A DNA stretch of 64,000 bases, from contig NC_086366.1 in the NCBI RefSeq assembly GCF_036324505.1, positions 17,314,927-17,378,926 of the forward strand. Direction: 5' to 3'. The translations under genes were made by a program, and so were the position numbers. The stretch is from Eleginops maclovinus (Eukaryota > Chordata > Actinopteri > Perciformes > Eleginopidae). Positions 1 to 11,890 of this stretch are shown in pieces (positions within the stretch are counted from its first letter, which is position 1; each line of letters opens with the position of its first letter). The notes beneath the pieces were generated by a model that saw only the letters and a list, made by a program, of their open reading frames with translations, was not told where the DNA came from and made no database searches.

Positions 1-189
1 CATTCTTGAAATGTTTGCTTTTCAGATTTGAAAATGTAAAGAGGCTGTGGAAAGTTCTAGAACAATTCACACCACAACTCACACTGTTAAGTTGAAATGC
101 CTTCATAGCATTTACAGATCATTGAACTGACTTCTATTTTGAAATACAACCCCTGCCATAGTTACAGTTGTGTGTGAGTGCACCGTCAG

Positions 190-253
190 GATTGCTACTC
201 AATTTCGTTTTACTTGTGTGCAAGGACAATAAAGGAATTTAATCTAATCTAAT
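190..253 (+). repeat. 3' tail of a non-LTR retroelement (CR1/L2-like)
   Basis: The segment reads as a 'CAATTTCGTTTTACTTGTGT' core, then an ACAATAAAGG polyadenylation-like signal and a short ATCTA-type repeat tail. This arrangement is typical of the 3' ends of CR1/L2-type LINEs and dependent SINEs in fish. Only the last ~60 bases are recognisable and no reverse transcriptase lies upstream. The family assignment rests on memory of the tail consensus. Confidence 0.55.
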
Positions 254-3200
254 ATTGTCCACATATTTGGAAGAGCAAATAATAAGTATATCACCATCAT
301 CGAGACAGGGTTTCACATGGATGGTAACAGATGGTAATACTCACCCCTAGATTAAGCAATGAGTGGCATTTTCATTATATGTTCAGTGGACATATATGTC
401 TAAGGCAGTTCTCTAGGCTGAATATTAATGTGAAAGCTAAAGTCAGAGGCTATGTGAGACTCTCAGAGGTAAGAACCTATATCTCTTCTTTCTCCATCTA
501 CTCCTTTCTCCCCCTCCCAACACCAATGACCTCCAACTTCCAGCAGGGCTCAGGCAGGGCTGAGGGGGAAAATGAGAAAGAGAAAGGCAGGAATACACTG
601 GTGTGTGAGACGTAAGCCTGTCTGTGGCTGGAATGTGAATGAGTATGACACTGGGTGAGAGAAATGAGGATGTTTCACACAATGACTACAAATGCGGCCA
701 TTCATTATTGTTCCACTTCTTCCATTTGCTCAGTATGAGGTGTTTGTTCATCGGACCTGTTTACCTTTCTAATGCCTTCTCAGTCTTCACATGTGTTGAC
801 TCCTCAGCATGTCTGCAGTGCGATCAATGAGCTTCCCAGTCCGTACAACCTGACCTGTCAACATGCTGACGTTAACATGACACGAGTGCATGTTTGAGTG
901 GCCAGACAGAGTGTACTATACTGCACATTTTGGCTGTGAAAGATGCTGTTTAGTTGCATTAATTCCCTGTAGGCGCTAGATTTACACCTGACCTTTAAAC
1001 ACAAATGCCTCCGAGCTGCTGAATATACACTTTGCCAGCCTCTGTCACATGTAATTACATTGCTGTTATAATGTGATTAATGGTTTATTGCTCAACATGA
1101 GCAATGAAAAATAAAGTGTGAGTATTATGATTAATTTGAATATAAATTACACATTCATATGTACTCAATGGCCATTTAATTAAATGCCAGACTGTGTATG
1201 TATAAGGACTCAGGTGAAAAGTCAAGTGTGTAAAATAGGCAGGGAAATTAATTCTCTCAGCTACTGTAAAGGACATGTGCTCTATCACAGGTATGACATG
1301 AGGAATTATGGCGAATGAGTTCTGTGTCATCCTGATGATCTTTCTTTCATTCAGTTTAATGTGATCGAGAATGAAGAATTTGAACTGCTCCGTCTCTTCT
1401 CACTCACCCTGGTGGGCAGAACTATTGACCTTGGGACTGTAAAAGGGCTGACGACAGACGCAACTTTTGCCTTTCATTCATTTCCTGTCAGCTGCTCGAC
1501 AGGGTTCAGTTCTTGTTTCATGAGTCGGTGGATCAGCAAGAACATTAATTAATGAACTAATTAACTAACAGCATTAATGCCAGTGTTAAAACTGCATTAG
1601 ATTGTTGCATTAACCATATATTCATTCTTAAAATTAAATATGACAAAGGATCATTTAAAGCAAACATAATCATTCAGGTATGATCATTTAATATCATTCT
1701 CCAAGATTAACAAATAGTGTTAGCACAAAGTTGTATTTTGTGTCTAAGCTTTCTGATAACATCTGCTTTAAGATCAGTGCTTTGTGCATTTTGTAGCACG
1801 GTGCTGACTGTTATGAAGCTGCTTTCTTATAAAAATCTGTTTCCCTTTTAGGTTTGTTCACAGTAATGATGTGCTGGGTGGGCAGGCCTGTGTCTTGCTG
1901 AGTTTAGATAAAGAGGCAGCAGAGCAGAGGATGTAATTAGCTATATTTACCTCGGCCAGCACAAGGCCTGAAGCACAGTTAGACTGACTGTGTCACAACT
2001 CAGTAATTACACCTGCCTCCTCATTACGTTCATCTGACCGCGAGCGAGTCTCAGGGTGAGCAGAAAATACAGATATGTGCAGAGGGACTGGGATTTATTC
2101 TCTGGTAGTTTTCTTTCTGGCGCTTTCTCCTACTAAAATCCCCCGCTGCCATTGTCAATTCAGCTTTATACAAAAGGATTAATTGGAGTCATGCACCACC
2201 TAGAAATGGCCTTCCAGCTTGGAAGGTGGATGCAAGAAAATTGTAGTTTTAATTCTTTATAAAGGACAAAGAATGTGGTCAGATTTAAATCAAAGGTGTT
2301 ATAATGGACATTTTATGTAGGCGCTTCAAAGCTATTGTTCAAACATAACTCGTATACCGCTCTTGAAAAACAAAGCCACTTCTGTATAATACTTCAGTGT
2401 TGTAACCCACAATTGCAAGTAAATATCATAGTGGTATATCCAGGAGAGCTTCAGTAAACAGCAGTTGTATTTAGTATTCATACAAACAAGTTGGAAGTTT
2501 GACAGACATCAAATGAGTTAGTTACTGTAGATAAAATGCTTGGATAATGTTCACTAGCGGCAATGTTTCTGATGTAACTGTTTCTTGTTTGGCACAAACA
2601 TATCTTCGGGATGAGGTTGGGGTGGATGGTGTGTTTACAACATGTTTTGGTTGCATCCTGAATCTTGCAGCGGGGTGGTATTTGGACAAAACATATTGCA
2701 TTTACAGACCATCTAAGCAAAACGTTTTCTACATTACATTGAAGTACTTTTTATAATATATGTTGCAAATTACGAGAATAAGGATATCAACTTTAATGTT
2801 TGGAAATACAGTAGATCTTGACTGAATACTCATTGAGTCATAAGTAGTGTACTTAGCCAAGAAAATCTTTCAAAGAGGACAGTTTGGAACATATTGAGCA
2901 ACCAGATGGACAGTGAAGACATGGATTATGCCGCAGCAGTTGAAGAAGAAGTTTCTCTAGAAAGTTTTATAGTTAATTTCATTGTGGAAAACAACACAAC
3001 CCAAACTATCCTAAGACAAACTAAAAATGTATTTTACAGCCAACTTTTTTCAGGTAAACACTAACAGATATCTTCATGTTGAGGCTCTTAGATCTCCCTT
3101 TAGACTTTGTTTTTGAGAGATGGGAGAAAGCACCCTAAAATACTCTACCTGTGTCCCCACTGCACATGGTGAACCCCTTACCCTGGATTCAGTATGAATT

Positions 3201-5119
3201 GTATTGCAGATTGTGCCAAAACCCAAAAGGCCCTTTTTATGTGGTTCTGTGTTTAAGTTGCTCTCCAATATCCGCAGTTGGTACCATCTCTGACATTTAA
3301 CTTGTCCGACAGATAATATCCACCTATCTATCTTCCTGCCTCTAAATAAGCGATTTGTTGGCGAAGGTATGCTAATTATCCACCCAAGACAAAGGGAAAC
3401 AGGGCTACAATGATGAATGGCTTTGTTGGAGCAGGTGGGCTTGCTCCTTTAAAGATAACCCTTTGTATGTAGAGGAGAATGTGTTATCCATTCAAATAGC
3501 CTTATCTAGTTACACAGGAGGTGTTCACAGCTCTGTACTGTTGTAATGAGGAGACAAAGAAAGATGAAATAATAAAATGAGACATGCAGCCCTGCATTAC
3601 CATATAGATAACCAGTACAGTACAAGTGAGAACACAATCAATAGGTGGGTGTTTACTCCTGTTGAGTAAAAGTGAGAAAATGCAGACAGAGTTGTTTTGC
3701 TTTGGAGGAGAAAAAAAGTATGAGAGGAGGGAGAAATAATGAATGATCAGGAATCTTTTACAGCAAAAGTTTCCCAAGATTTAAAGCAGCAGAAAGAAGC
3801 GCATTCTGTGTTTCTCTGCTACAGTATGAGTGTATCAGCCAAGGTATTTACTCATTTTGAGAGGCACTTTAAAAGGGGTGATTGGATAACCTTTCCAGTG
3901 CACACCTTGGGCTAAATTGTAGTGCATGTTTATAGGCACAGATCTACTGCTCAGACTAGGACCCATAAAACACATAATCTTTTATACTGACACATCTGAT
4001 AGCAGAGAGCTTGTCAAACGTTTCTCCAATCCATAAAATGTGCTCAGAGGGGTTTTACGCTGCAGTCAGCATGGATGTATGACTCCTATCTACAGTGTGC
4101 TGACCTCCCAGAGAAACAGTTGTACTGTAACAGCACAAAAGCATTTTTTTGTCAAACAACCTGCAATACCGATACTTATTATTTAGCTTCATTGGGAAGT
4201 ATTCTCCTCAAAACGATCCGTCATGGGTCCGTTGAGCATTATTGAAGACAAATTCAACACAGAGAGGTTCTGTTTATTCCAATATGTTAGATATACGATG
4301 GCAGGTTCAACATTAATCCTACAATTCAGCCTTTGTCGAAATAGCATGTGTACTAATAATTCATTGAAAAGGTTGTGTGGTCTGTTTTACTTTACATCCT
4401 TTGCATATATTTTCCAATTATCTAAGATGGAAGGCACTTCCTGTCAAGTGAAAAGGTTTAACTGCTTTATATGGGCTAATAATGTGACTGATTTGACTTC
4501 TCGCTCTTAATTTTCTTTGCTAAGGAATCCAGGATGTCGGATCATCAGAATGTAATTGTGTTTAAGGGTGAGACATGTAGTACTGAGCCACCTGATCCAA
4601 AGACATTTTACCTCCATTACTAGGTCCATGATATGCGCACATACAGTCAACAGTAATAGCTCTCTCCATCTCAACCCATGCTCTATTATGGGCAACCATC
4701 AGCAATGAGGGTGATGTTACAAGTCCTTTTATTGTTTCTGCCTCTTGAAATGTACACACAGACCATAGATGTTTTATTGACAGTGCTTGGGGCTGCTGGA
4801 CTTATTTATCTTCTGGGCTTAGGGCAAACCCAACTGAACCCGTTATCGGTTTTCATACACACCTTTGACATTGAATAAAAAATGTAACCCCTACACTCTG
4901 TGCATAATTTTAGATATCTTTTACAACATTTAAACCACAGGTCTGCCATATCTTACCCATTTCATATTTCATTATTTAATAATTATAAAGTAAGTATCCA
5001 AGTTTTTGCATCACATTGTTTGGTTACTGAGATCTTAGATTTGGTTATTTATCAACCTGAAAACCCCTATGTTGATTTGTAGATATTGGGATGCAGCTCA
5101 ATTTACTTCTAATTAGGGC
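254..5119. other. Non-coding stretch, no gene seen
   Basis: Open frames here are under 110 codons, start at random ATGs and show no domain, splice or codon signal I can defend. The DNA is AT-rich with scattered homeodomain-type TAATTA cores (for example near 1545-1570). No long tandem repeat, inverted repeat or RNA gene was recognised. Confidence 0.6.
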
Positions 5120-5324
5120 AGGAATACTCCGGAGTAGATTCACCCTAGGTTAATTTGAACCGTGACATCCAGCCAAGTAGCGCACCCGAAGTTTTTCCGA
5201 TCTTGGCCGAACATCAGCCGAGTTACGGAGTTCTCCCGAATAGCTTAGTACACGCGCTAACGGAACCTCGACCTATCTCCAAAATTACCACACTACAATC
5301 ACCTGTTATGACACCAAACTTCTG
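5120..5324 (+). repeat. Left terminal inverted repeat of outer transposon
   Basis: This 205-bp arm matches the reverse complement of 7790-7994 except for one base (G here, T in the other arm) in the segment around 5205. The outer end contains the palindrome ACTCCGGAGT. The arm is open in one frame, but that frame also appears in the other arm and simply reflects the repeat. Confidence 0.9.
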
Positions 5325-5770
5325 CAGTAGTATAAATGTGGTCTGTACACACAAAACGATGCATTTCGAAGTTTGTACATAGTCCAGGAGTGTATTAGTA
5401 TCAACACAAGCCGAATAGCTTCTAATCTGCTAAAGCTGCGTCGACGTCACTTCCTTGATCTGGGAATAGCCCGTAAAAGTCCTCATCGAAACTCATAATA
5501 TGCACAAGGAAAAGTGAATTCAGCGTCAGTATTGATAACTAAAATCCTTGTCTAATTGATAGTAGGTAACATTTGAAGTATCTTTTTAGTGTTGCCTTTT
5601 AAATATAAGCCATTATCACAATTCAGTGATTTTGTTTTGTTATACTCTGTTGACGGAAACAACTGTGTACACGTGACGGAGGATAGTCAAACACGGTTAC
5701 TTGGGCTACTGCAGCGAAAGAAGAAGACTGTTATTTGCTGCTACAGCGCGAAGTGAAAAGATAGGACAAG

Positions 5771-6079
5771 ATGCCATTCTCTTGTATCTATCCTGGCTGC
5801 GGACTAAAACGCAAATTATTCCATCAAGAGAGCTTTCATGAGCTGCCGTATAGACACCAGGACCAGGAACTTCTACAGCAGTGGATGGTTGTTTTGAATA
5901 TGGACATCACGACGCCGGTCGAGACGCTGAAGAAGAAGCGCTATCGTGTGTGTAGTCGACATTTCGATAAGGACGATTTCATTCATCCTAGAACTGGCAA
6001 GCGGTCAAAAGGGGTGCACCGAGTTAGAGTACTGCTGAGCAGTGGCGGGCCGTGCATTTCACACCTAGGCCTTCAGTGA
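5771..6079 (+). pseudogene. THAP-domain protein fragment, truncated by hAT insertion
   Basis: The 102-codon frame begins MPFSCIYPGC and has the C2CH pattern of a THAP DNA-binding zinc finger. Cys5 and Cys10 form the first pair. An FHELP stretch and a conserved-type Trp in the LLQQWM segment follow, and CSRHF (residues about 59-63) supplies the last Cys and His. In transposons this domain binds the element's own termini; host THAP proteins are transcription regulators. The start is natural: it is the first ATG after a stop-rich leader and sits just before the finger. From codon 90 onward the frame runs into the terminal repeat of the inserted hAT element, so the last dozen residues (GGPCISHLGLQ) are hAT sequence and not THAP protein. 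The usual AVP-like box is not seen, and no transposase catalytic domain follows. Function is therefore doubtful. Confidence 0.75.
6032..6039 (+). repeat. 8-bp target site duplication, left copy (CTGCTGAG)
   Basis: CTGCTGAG directly precedes the hAT terminus at 6040 and recurs exactly at 7637-7644 after the other terminus. An 8-bp duplication is the hallmark of hAT superfamily insertion. Confidence 0.9.
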
Positions 6080-7636
6080 TGTCCTACACAGTCCTACCTG
6101 AATTATTCCACCTCTTAATACCATCATTATGACGCCATGGCTCTAGAAACTATACATTTAGACAGAAACGCAGTATAACCGGGCGTTGCATCACCTTAAC
6201 ATAGTCAAGTACAACAGAGTTATATTAATATTTCTGAAGCATTTATAATCAATACATCAGCATTTACAGTTAACTTAATTAATCAGATTATCTGACAAAC
6301 CGCTCCTTGACACCTGTGTCCGTCACATAACGCAGGACAAGTGCCAGCTGTGCTACATTACCCACATCTGACGTCTCGTCCACCATAACAGCGACAAAGG
6401 GTGCTTTTTTAATCTTCATTTTGATCTCTCCTCCTATCACTTCAGCAATAGCATAAATCAGGTCGTTTTGTATTTTGCCTGACGTCCCAGTAAACATGTT
6501 GTTTGTGTACAGGTGGTAATGCAAATCTGTGTTGTTCTCAGCAAGAAAAGAAAGAAGCTCCACGTAGTTTCCTCTGTTTCTGGACTCGGCGCTTTCATCG
6601 TGTCCCCTAAATGAAAGTTCCTGTTTACCCAAAAACAGGACACAATCAATCAGTCTTTCAATATTTCCCTATTTTTGTTCACCCTTTCGTTGTGGAGCTC
6701 CGTTTCCCTGCGCACTTGTTCGTTGAGCTGTAGATCCACTCGGGTGTCCCCAAAGGTTTTCAAAAGCACCAGTGCTTCCAAGTGCCCAGCTGTGCTTTGG
6801 TGTCTCGTTGCTGCCTTGGTTAGACAACTCAAGTTTGCAAATCCAGTGTGGCTCCAAACACCAAATCGATCAGTTGCAAATACCAGGCATTCCCGGCAGT
6901 ACAATTTGCAGTGCCTCTCGGAGGCTGTGAGCCAGGGGTACCGCTCGTAGTTTCCCTGCTGTGCTAGGCTCGCTAGCGTTGGAGTTGGTCGTTCCCTTTT
7001 CAAGATGTGTAGCTTTACTTGAAAAGTTCGTTTTGAAAATGGCGTTGTAATTATATCTTCGACCAAATTGATCTCTTCTCCTCCTTCAGCATTGTGGGTT
7101 GAAAAAAATAGCTTGTAGAAATGTACACAAATTAGCTCGCTCAAGTTCTAGTTCTGTTTGCTAGCTTTGCCCATAGACTGTATGGCTCTGCCTACTGCCT
7201 AGCTCTGCCTCTCAATAGTGCGTATCCAATCAGAAGATGTGCACGTGCTAACGTTAGCATACGCCTGCTAGCTGGCCCGTTGTCGCCACCTCGAAATCTG
7301 ATTGGTTAACGCCACAGTTTTGTTTGCGTTCACTTTAAGCTACAGGCGCCCGCACTGTTGATTCTGAAGGCCTGAGGGCAGATTTCTTTGACCCTAGCAA
7401 CACATTATGGCTGAAATATGATTGGATAAAAGCTCTAACATAAAGGCCAGCCCTCCAAATCTCGTTCTGAGGCTGGAAGCAGCGCAGCCAAGACGAACGG
7501 TATAAAATGAAGAGAATAGACTATGGGGAATAATTTAATACATATTTGTGGAAAAAATATATCAACATGTAATTTATATTCTGATGATGTTTAGGCCAGC
7601 AGAGAAGGCCTTGCTGGCCCTGACGGCCCACCACTG
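6040..7636 (-). mobile_element. hAT-type transposon nested in the outer element
   Basis: This 1597-bp element starts CAGTGGCGGGCCGT and ends with its inverted counterpart, with one C/T difference in the first 14 bases. It is flanked by the perfect 8-bp duplication CTGCTGAG. Termini beginning CAGTGG with 8-bp duplications fit hAT elements of the group encoding TTF-finger/DUF4371 transposases. The coding strand is the - strand, with ATG near 7144. Inside the 7636 end, up to ~7145, lie CCAAT-type motifs (ATTGG in either orientation). The other non-coding end (6060-6287) has no recognisable gene. The transposase is frameshifted and cut short, so the copy is a non-autonomous deletion derivative. 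Confidence 0.9.
6288..7144 (-). pseudogene. hAT transposase remnant (TTF zinc finger plus DUF4371)
   Basis: Two consecutive - strand frames belong to one gene. The first (7144 to 6650, 164 codons) carries a TTF-type zinc finger typical of hAT/ZMYM-like transposases: W71, C83-x-x-C86, W97, G101, H115 and H121. The second (about 6632 to 6288, 114 codons) continues with a DUF4371 segment: RNRGNYVELLSFL, then SGKIQNDLI, then VDETSDV at residues 84-90, which holds the first acidic catalytic residue of the RNase-H-like fold, and finally VKERFV before a stop. The frames are offset, and a small indel near 6650-6665 creates a stop after REILKD. The protein ends soon after the first catalytic Asp. The other catalytic residues and the C-terminal hAT dimerisation region are absent, and the remaining 250 bp to the terminus are non-coding. 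It therefore cannot make a working transposase. Host genes related to this family exist, but the termini and duplication show this copy is a transposon. Confidence 0.8.
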
Positions 7637-7870
7637 CTGCTGAGAAGAAATGCCACACCACCAGTTCCCTTCACATCTGTTTCGTGTGTCTGGAACATCG
7701 GCTGCTGCCGCCGCTGCCTCTTCTGCTGCCCTACGGTTCTCCTCCATTTCGGCAAGTTCTTCATCAGTATATTCAGGCTCGAATAGATACAGAAGTTTGG
7801 TGTCATAACAGGTGATTGTAGTGTGGTAATTTTGGAGATAGGTCGAGGTTCCGTTAGCGCGTGTACTAAG
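7574..7870 (-). pseudogene. Frame resembling the P2X7-like C-terminal domain start
   Basis: On the - strand an open frame of 98 codons runs from inside the right inverted repeat into the hAT element. Its recognisable core, coded around 7650-7790, includes LYLFEPEYTDEELAEMEE, an alanine run, then DVPDTRNRCEGNWWCG. I associate the R-C-x-G-x-W-x-C pattern after an acidic/Glu-rich helix with the many fish proteins annotated as P2X purinoceptor 7-like, a domain often found in repetitive fish loci. The rest of that domain, with its further Cys pairs, is missing: after GISSQQ the frame enters hAT sequence at 7636. A stop at 7871-7873 closes it upstream and no good start codon is evident. The assignment is from memory of the motif and is tentative. 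The other - strand frame across the same bases (starting at 7959) is repeat read-through. Confidence 0.4.
7637..7644 (+). repeat. 8-bp target site duplication, right copy (CTGCTGAG)
   Basis: This is an exact second copy of 6032-6039, directly abutting the right end of the hAT element at 7636. Confidence 0.9.
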
Positions 7871-7994
7871 CTATTCGGGAGAACTCCGTAACTCGGCTGA
7901 TGTTCGGACAAGATCGGAAAAACTTCGGGTGCGCTACTTGGCTGGATGTCACGGTTCAAATTAACCTAGGGTGAATCTACTCCGGAGTATTCCT
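7790..7994 (-). repeat. Right terminal inverted repeat of outer transposon
   Basis: This is the inverted 205-bp counterpart of 5120-5324, ending CTACTCCGGAGTATTCCT. TTAA follows at 7995-7998. The inner edge lies within the P2X7-tail-like frame. Confidence 0.9.
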
Positions 7995-10900
7995 TTAATG
8001 TGTGTTATTAAATACATCACCATGTCCCAATTAGAAAACACTGGGGCCATACATCATTTTAATTGATATCCAGCTCGTGCCACATGGGCTCACCATATTC
8101 CACCAGTGTTCCCAAAATGATCTTTGTTTGTGGATGGAAGTGAAAGTGGAGTCATTTTTTTTTATTGGAGTACACTCATTGACTTTATGTGGTGCGTGTG
8201 TGTGTGTGTGTGCGTGTGAGCATGTTTATGTTTATATTCTGCTTGATTGTATATATTTTTTGATTTGTGCTTTTTGTAAGCTATGGGACTTTTGAGAGCA
8301 GCAGTCTGACTCCTCATTATAAAACCACACATCTCCCATGATACCAATGCTTTCTGTTTATTGAATGGTAATGTCTTGGAAAATGCAAATGCATTCCGCC
8401 TCATGCATTTTGTTCAAGCAATCACACTTAATACGCTATAGTCGAGTGCAGCTGGGCAATATGAATATTTTTGATTCAGGTTACATCAGGGAAACTAAAG
8501 TAAATTCCTGCAATGGAAAAAAATAATTGGATTTCAGAAGATGGTTACTACACTATTTAACTTACAATCAATAGTTCTGCAGTAAGAATGGATAACACTG
8601 TAAGGGTTGAACAGAGCGACAAACTCATAGAGATTGATCAGCCACCTCTGCAGTCCCCCCCAGCTTGAGGGTTCAAGCATCTTCCAGTGTCTTTCAGCTC
8701 ATTGTTTTGGTTGTTCTCTCAACTTGTTGTAGTTCACTGTCCCTGCTCTCATAGCATCATTTTGGCCATAGCATGCAACTGTTTTCGGGAGAAAAGCTCT
8801 TAAAACTCACTATACACTGTACATCTAACTACAAAACAACATGCACAGGGGTTGTCAAGTTGAGCAAGTCAAGAGTTGGAGGGAACTTTATTAGATGTCA
8901 CTATTTGGATAATATTTTGCGATATAATTAACAGATTTCCATGTCTGGAGAGAAGGGGCATGGTGGGGAAGGCCTGTGATGCAAGATAATAAAATTGAGT
9001 AATGATGTAAACTCTACAAATGAGAATAAGGTGCACTAAAAACCCATCAGCACCGTTGCACCTTTTTGGACCGAGTTAGATTGCATTGTGTGGTCATCAG
9101 GGTCGAGGCAGATAAGCGACTGTCGATCAATAACCATTTCTTATCCTCACCCCTCATCATTTCTCAATCAAAGGGCGAAAGCTCCTTTCACAAGTGATGC
9201 TGCCACAGATAACCACCTGTTCATGCCTCGGCTGGTTCAATCTTCTCCTCTCCTCAGCGTCTGCCATCATTATGGCTAAGTTCTTCCAACTGTACATTAT
9301 GTCCACCTCTCAATCAACATGAGTGTGCAGCACAGGTTTATTATGTCCCTGCTTGGCTCCCTGCCTCTTTCCCTTTGATGTTACTGTACTGTGTGCATCT
9401 GTATGAAGTTATAAGTGTACAAAGGGCCCTTGTTAATGGTATAGGCCAAAAATTAGAGAGATGTGACAATGTAAATGTGCTTGAGCTTTGGCAACTTTAT
9501 TTACATGAAAGATCACAGTGAGATCACCGCTCAGCCTTTGATAATGAAAGGATGAGTGGTGAACAATATCAAATGTTTCGTAAAATACATGTTAATTGTA
9601 ATCTCATCCATGATTTTTCACTGTCTGAATTAAGTCTGAAAAGTTATAACAACTAGACCAATATGGCTGACAAACTATTTAGCTCTCGAACAGCAGTCAT
9701 GGATAAAGCATCCACTACTAAGCCACATGGGAAACTCCTGTTTCCATGTTTGTTATGTTTCGTTTCAAGAGCTGAGTTTTGTTTGTCATAATCAAACTGA
9801 AAGCTAAAAGTAAATGTTCAATATGTCCTCCTACATTATCATTTTACTTATATTTTCAATCAATTAGAACCCAGATGAAAGGACTTTTCCAAAACACCAA
9901 AAACAGGAATAGACTTAACAATAATTTTTGATTTTTACCTTCATGCCGTTATTTTATCAGCTTCATGACTTATTTTCAGTTAGAGTTTGAGCTATTTAAT
10001 ATGGTACAGACAGTCTCTCCAAACATTGGTTATTAAGTTCATATCTAGGGTGTTTGTCAACTGTTGTCATAATATTGGGTACATCACCAATATAATGAGG
10101 GAGCAGTCGAGATCCAAACTGAGCAACACATTTATTTTGATTAAATGTGCCAGATGAACAGCATATAAATATATGTGATTAACCATGTTTTACAAGTGAC
10201 TTCAAAATCATTTAAATAATGATTCCTTTTTTTCGTTTAAACTTGCAGCTACGTAGATCCATAGTTGTTGTTTTCGGGGAAGCTAATTGTCCCAGAGGAG
10301 CAGACACACGTACGTCTCTCTCACACTGGACTATGGAGTACAGCCATGCTATCTATCTACATTTATCACACAGCTTCCTCACATCGAGCTTAAACTCAAT
10401 ACTGTAAGATTGAAAAAAGCACGGTGAACATTTTTACTCGTATCTGGATTATTTGCTTAGCAACATCCAACTGGATGTTAAGCTCTATTTATCTCTATAT
10501 CCCACAGCAATATCAAACATGATAATTTACCTCCCTCTGATGAGAAAACCAAATTGTAATTGAAAGTGTGAATAAATGTTTTAACAGGTAAATCCCCCAG
10601 TGAGATGTGCTTGATAATATCTTTCTGTTTTGACTTGGATAAACCTGCTCTCTATAGATCCACATTCAGATGCTTCATTAATCTATCCCTCAGCAGTGCA
10701 GTTCCTTTCTCCCCCATATTCCTCCACTGCGATGGCTTCTGAAATGGGAAGTGGGCGTCGAAAGCAAGGGATATATTACTTGAAGCTGGGGAGCCAAGCC
10801 CTGCGAGCCAAGAGGAGAGAGGGCTCATGCGTTAGATTACCAATGCCCCCAGCCTGTCAAAAAAACGCACCTGCTTGCGGCTTGACGTTAATTGGTTGGG

Positions 10901-11890
10901 ACATGGTTTATAATTTAATTCCATCGCTGAATGAACTTCCAATACACAAAGCTATTTGCTGAGGAGATGGCGATTGGTAAGGTATCCCTCTGTGCTGCTG
11001 TGGCCATCCCAAGTGAACGGTAAAACTTTGATTCACGCCTGTAAACCACACAATGCCTTGCGATGTTGTACAGCGTGAAACCATAATAAAATCACAATCC
11101 AGACTTTTTTTTTATCACAATTGAATTGAGTACTCTGCAATTCCCTCTACCTTCATGGATTATGCTGAATGCCTCCAGAGCTAATCAAATAAAGACTGAT
11201 TCACAGGGAGATTTGGCTGTAACTTGCCTTAGCTGAAATAAATCCTGTTAAAAAGACCTTTTATCATGTGAGACATTTAAATAGTGAAGTGTATCATTAA
11301 TGGTGTCTCACTTCCATGTTGGTGGACCAGTAAGCCATGTCACTGAGCCAGCATGGATTGTACTGGGCCCCTGGCACTGGCTGAGCTAAATGGAATGCAG
11401 CCATTATTAATGTGATTTTCTACACCTGTGTTTGATGAGATAACATATCTGCCAGGAGAAAGGTCTGGTGAGAACAATAAAAAAAATGTCCATCAGCAAT
11501 GTTGGAGTCAAGCAGCCTCTTTTTAAAATCTTATAAATATTCTTAACATGGTGTTTCGAAGAGTTTATGTATGTGTGTATGTTTTTAAATCTGCGATCAG
11601 TTTTATTTGGGTTGTCAATTATTTTACTAGTGCTGCATGAGTTTTGGCCTTGGCAGTATAGACATTTTGCCGTGAAACATAAACTTTGCCTTTACTTGTC
11701 AGAGCGCTGCACATACTGTAATTCCAGGGATGAAAACCAAAACAATACTCCTGGTGTTTGAATAGCAACAATATTGATGGCATTAAGTGCACCAGAGGTA
11801 TATATGCTCATTTTATAACCTTTTTATTCACATAATTCTGCTCCTTTCAAGTTTCTAGGGATAGCAATTACAGTATATCCCTATTCATAC
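7995..11890. other. Non-coding stretch, no gene seen
   Basis: A short GT repeat lies at about 8195-8218. The rest is unique AT-rich DNA. The segment 10640-10980 is somewhat richer in G+C and has homeodomain-type TTAATTGG and TAATTTAATT motifs, so it could be regulatory. The 110-codon frame there has no recognisable domain and I do not call it a gene. Confidence 0.55.

Larger units (their letters stand above)
5120..7994. mobile_element. DNA transposon with 205-bp TIRs carrying a THAP frame
   Basis: The block is bounded by two arms of 205 bp in inverted orientation (5120-5324 and 7790-7994) that differ at one position in my reading, so the element is fairly young. Both arms start AGGAATACTCCGGAGTAG. 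Between them lie a THAP zinc-finger frame on the + strand (5771-6079), a P2X7-tail-like frame on the - strand, and a second transposon (6040-7636) inserted later. Without the insert the element is about 1.27 kb, too short to encode a complete transposase, so it is probably a non-autonomous derivative. THAP domains are known from P-element, Kolobok and some IS-like eukaryotic transposases. The superfamily is unresolved: TTAA follows the right end (7995-7998), as Kolobok would require, but the left flank is GGGC, so no target duplication is visible. A 24-codon - strand frame at 5422-5496 lies between the left arm and the THAP gene and is unassigned. Confidence 0.85.

Noticed and set aside
1158..1190. 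Similarity to a Tc1-like terminal repeat (ACTCAATGGCCATTTAATTA), also at 35842-35872
   Set aside because: Only about 30 bases match a remembered consensus at each place, with no transposase or paired terminus nearby. Too short to call.
7591..7959. 122-codon - strand frame starting MNRDIQPSSAP
   Set aside because: Its first half is the inverted repeat itself: the same start appears at 5155 in the left arm. The better-supported frame in this region is the overlapping P2X7-like one.
5120..7994. Kolobok assignment from TTAA at the right end plus the THAP domain
   Set aside because: The left flank lacks TTAA, so a TTAA duplication is not demonstrated. One-sided TTAA is common by chance in AT-rich DNA.
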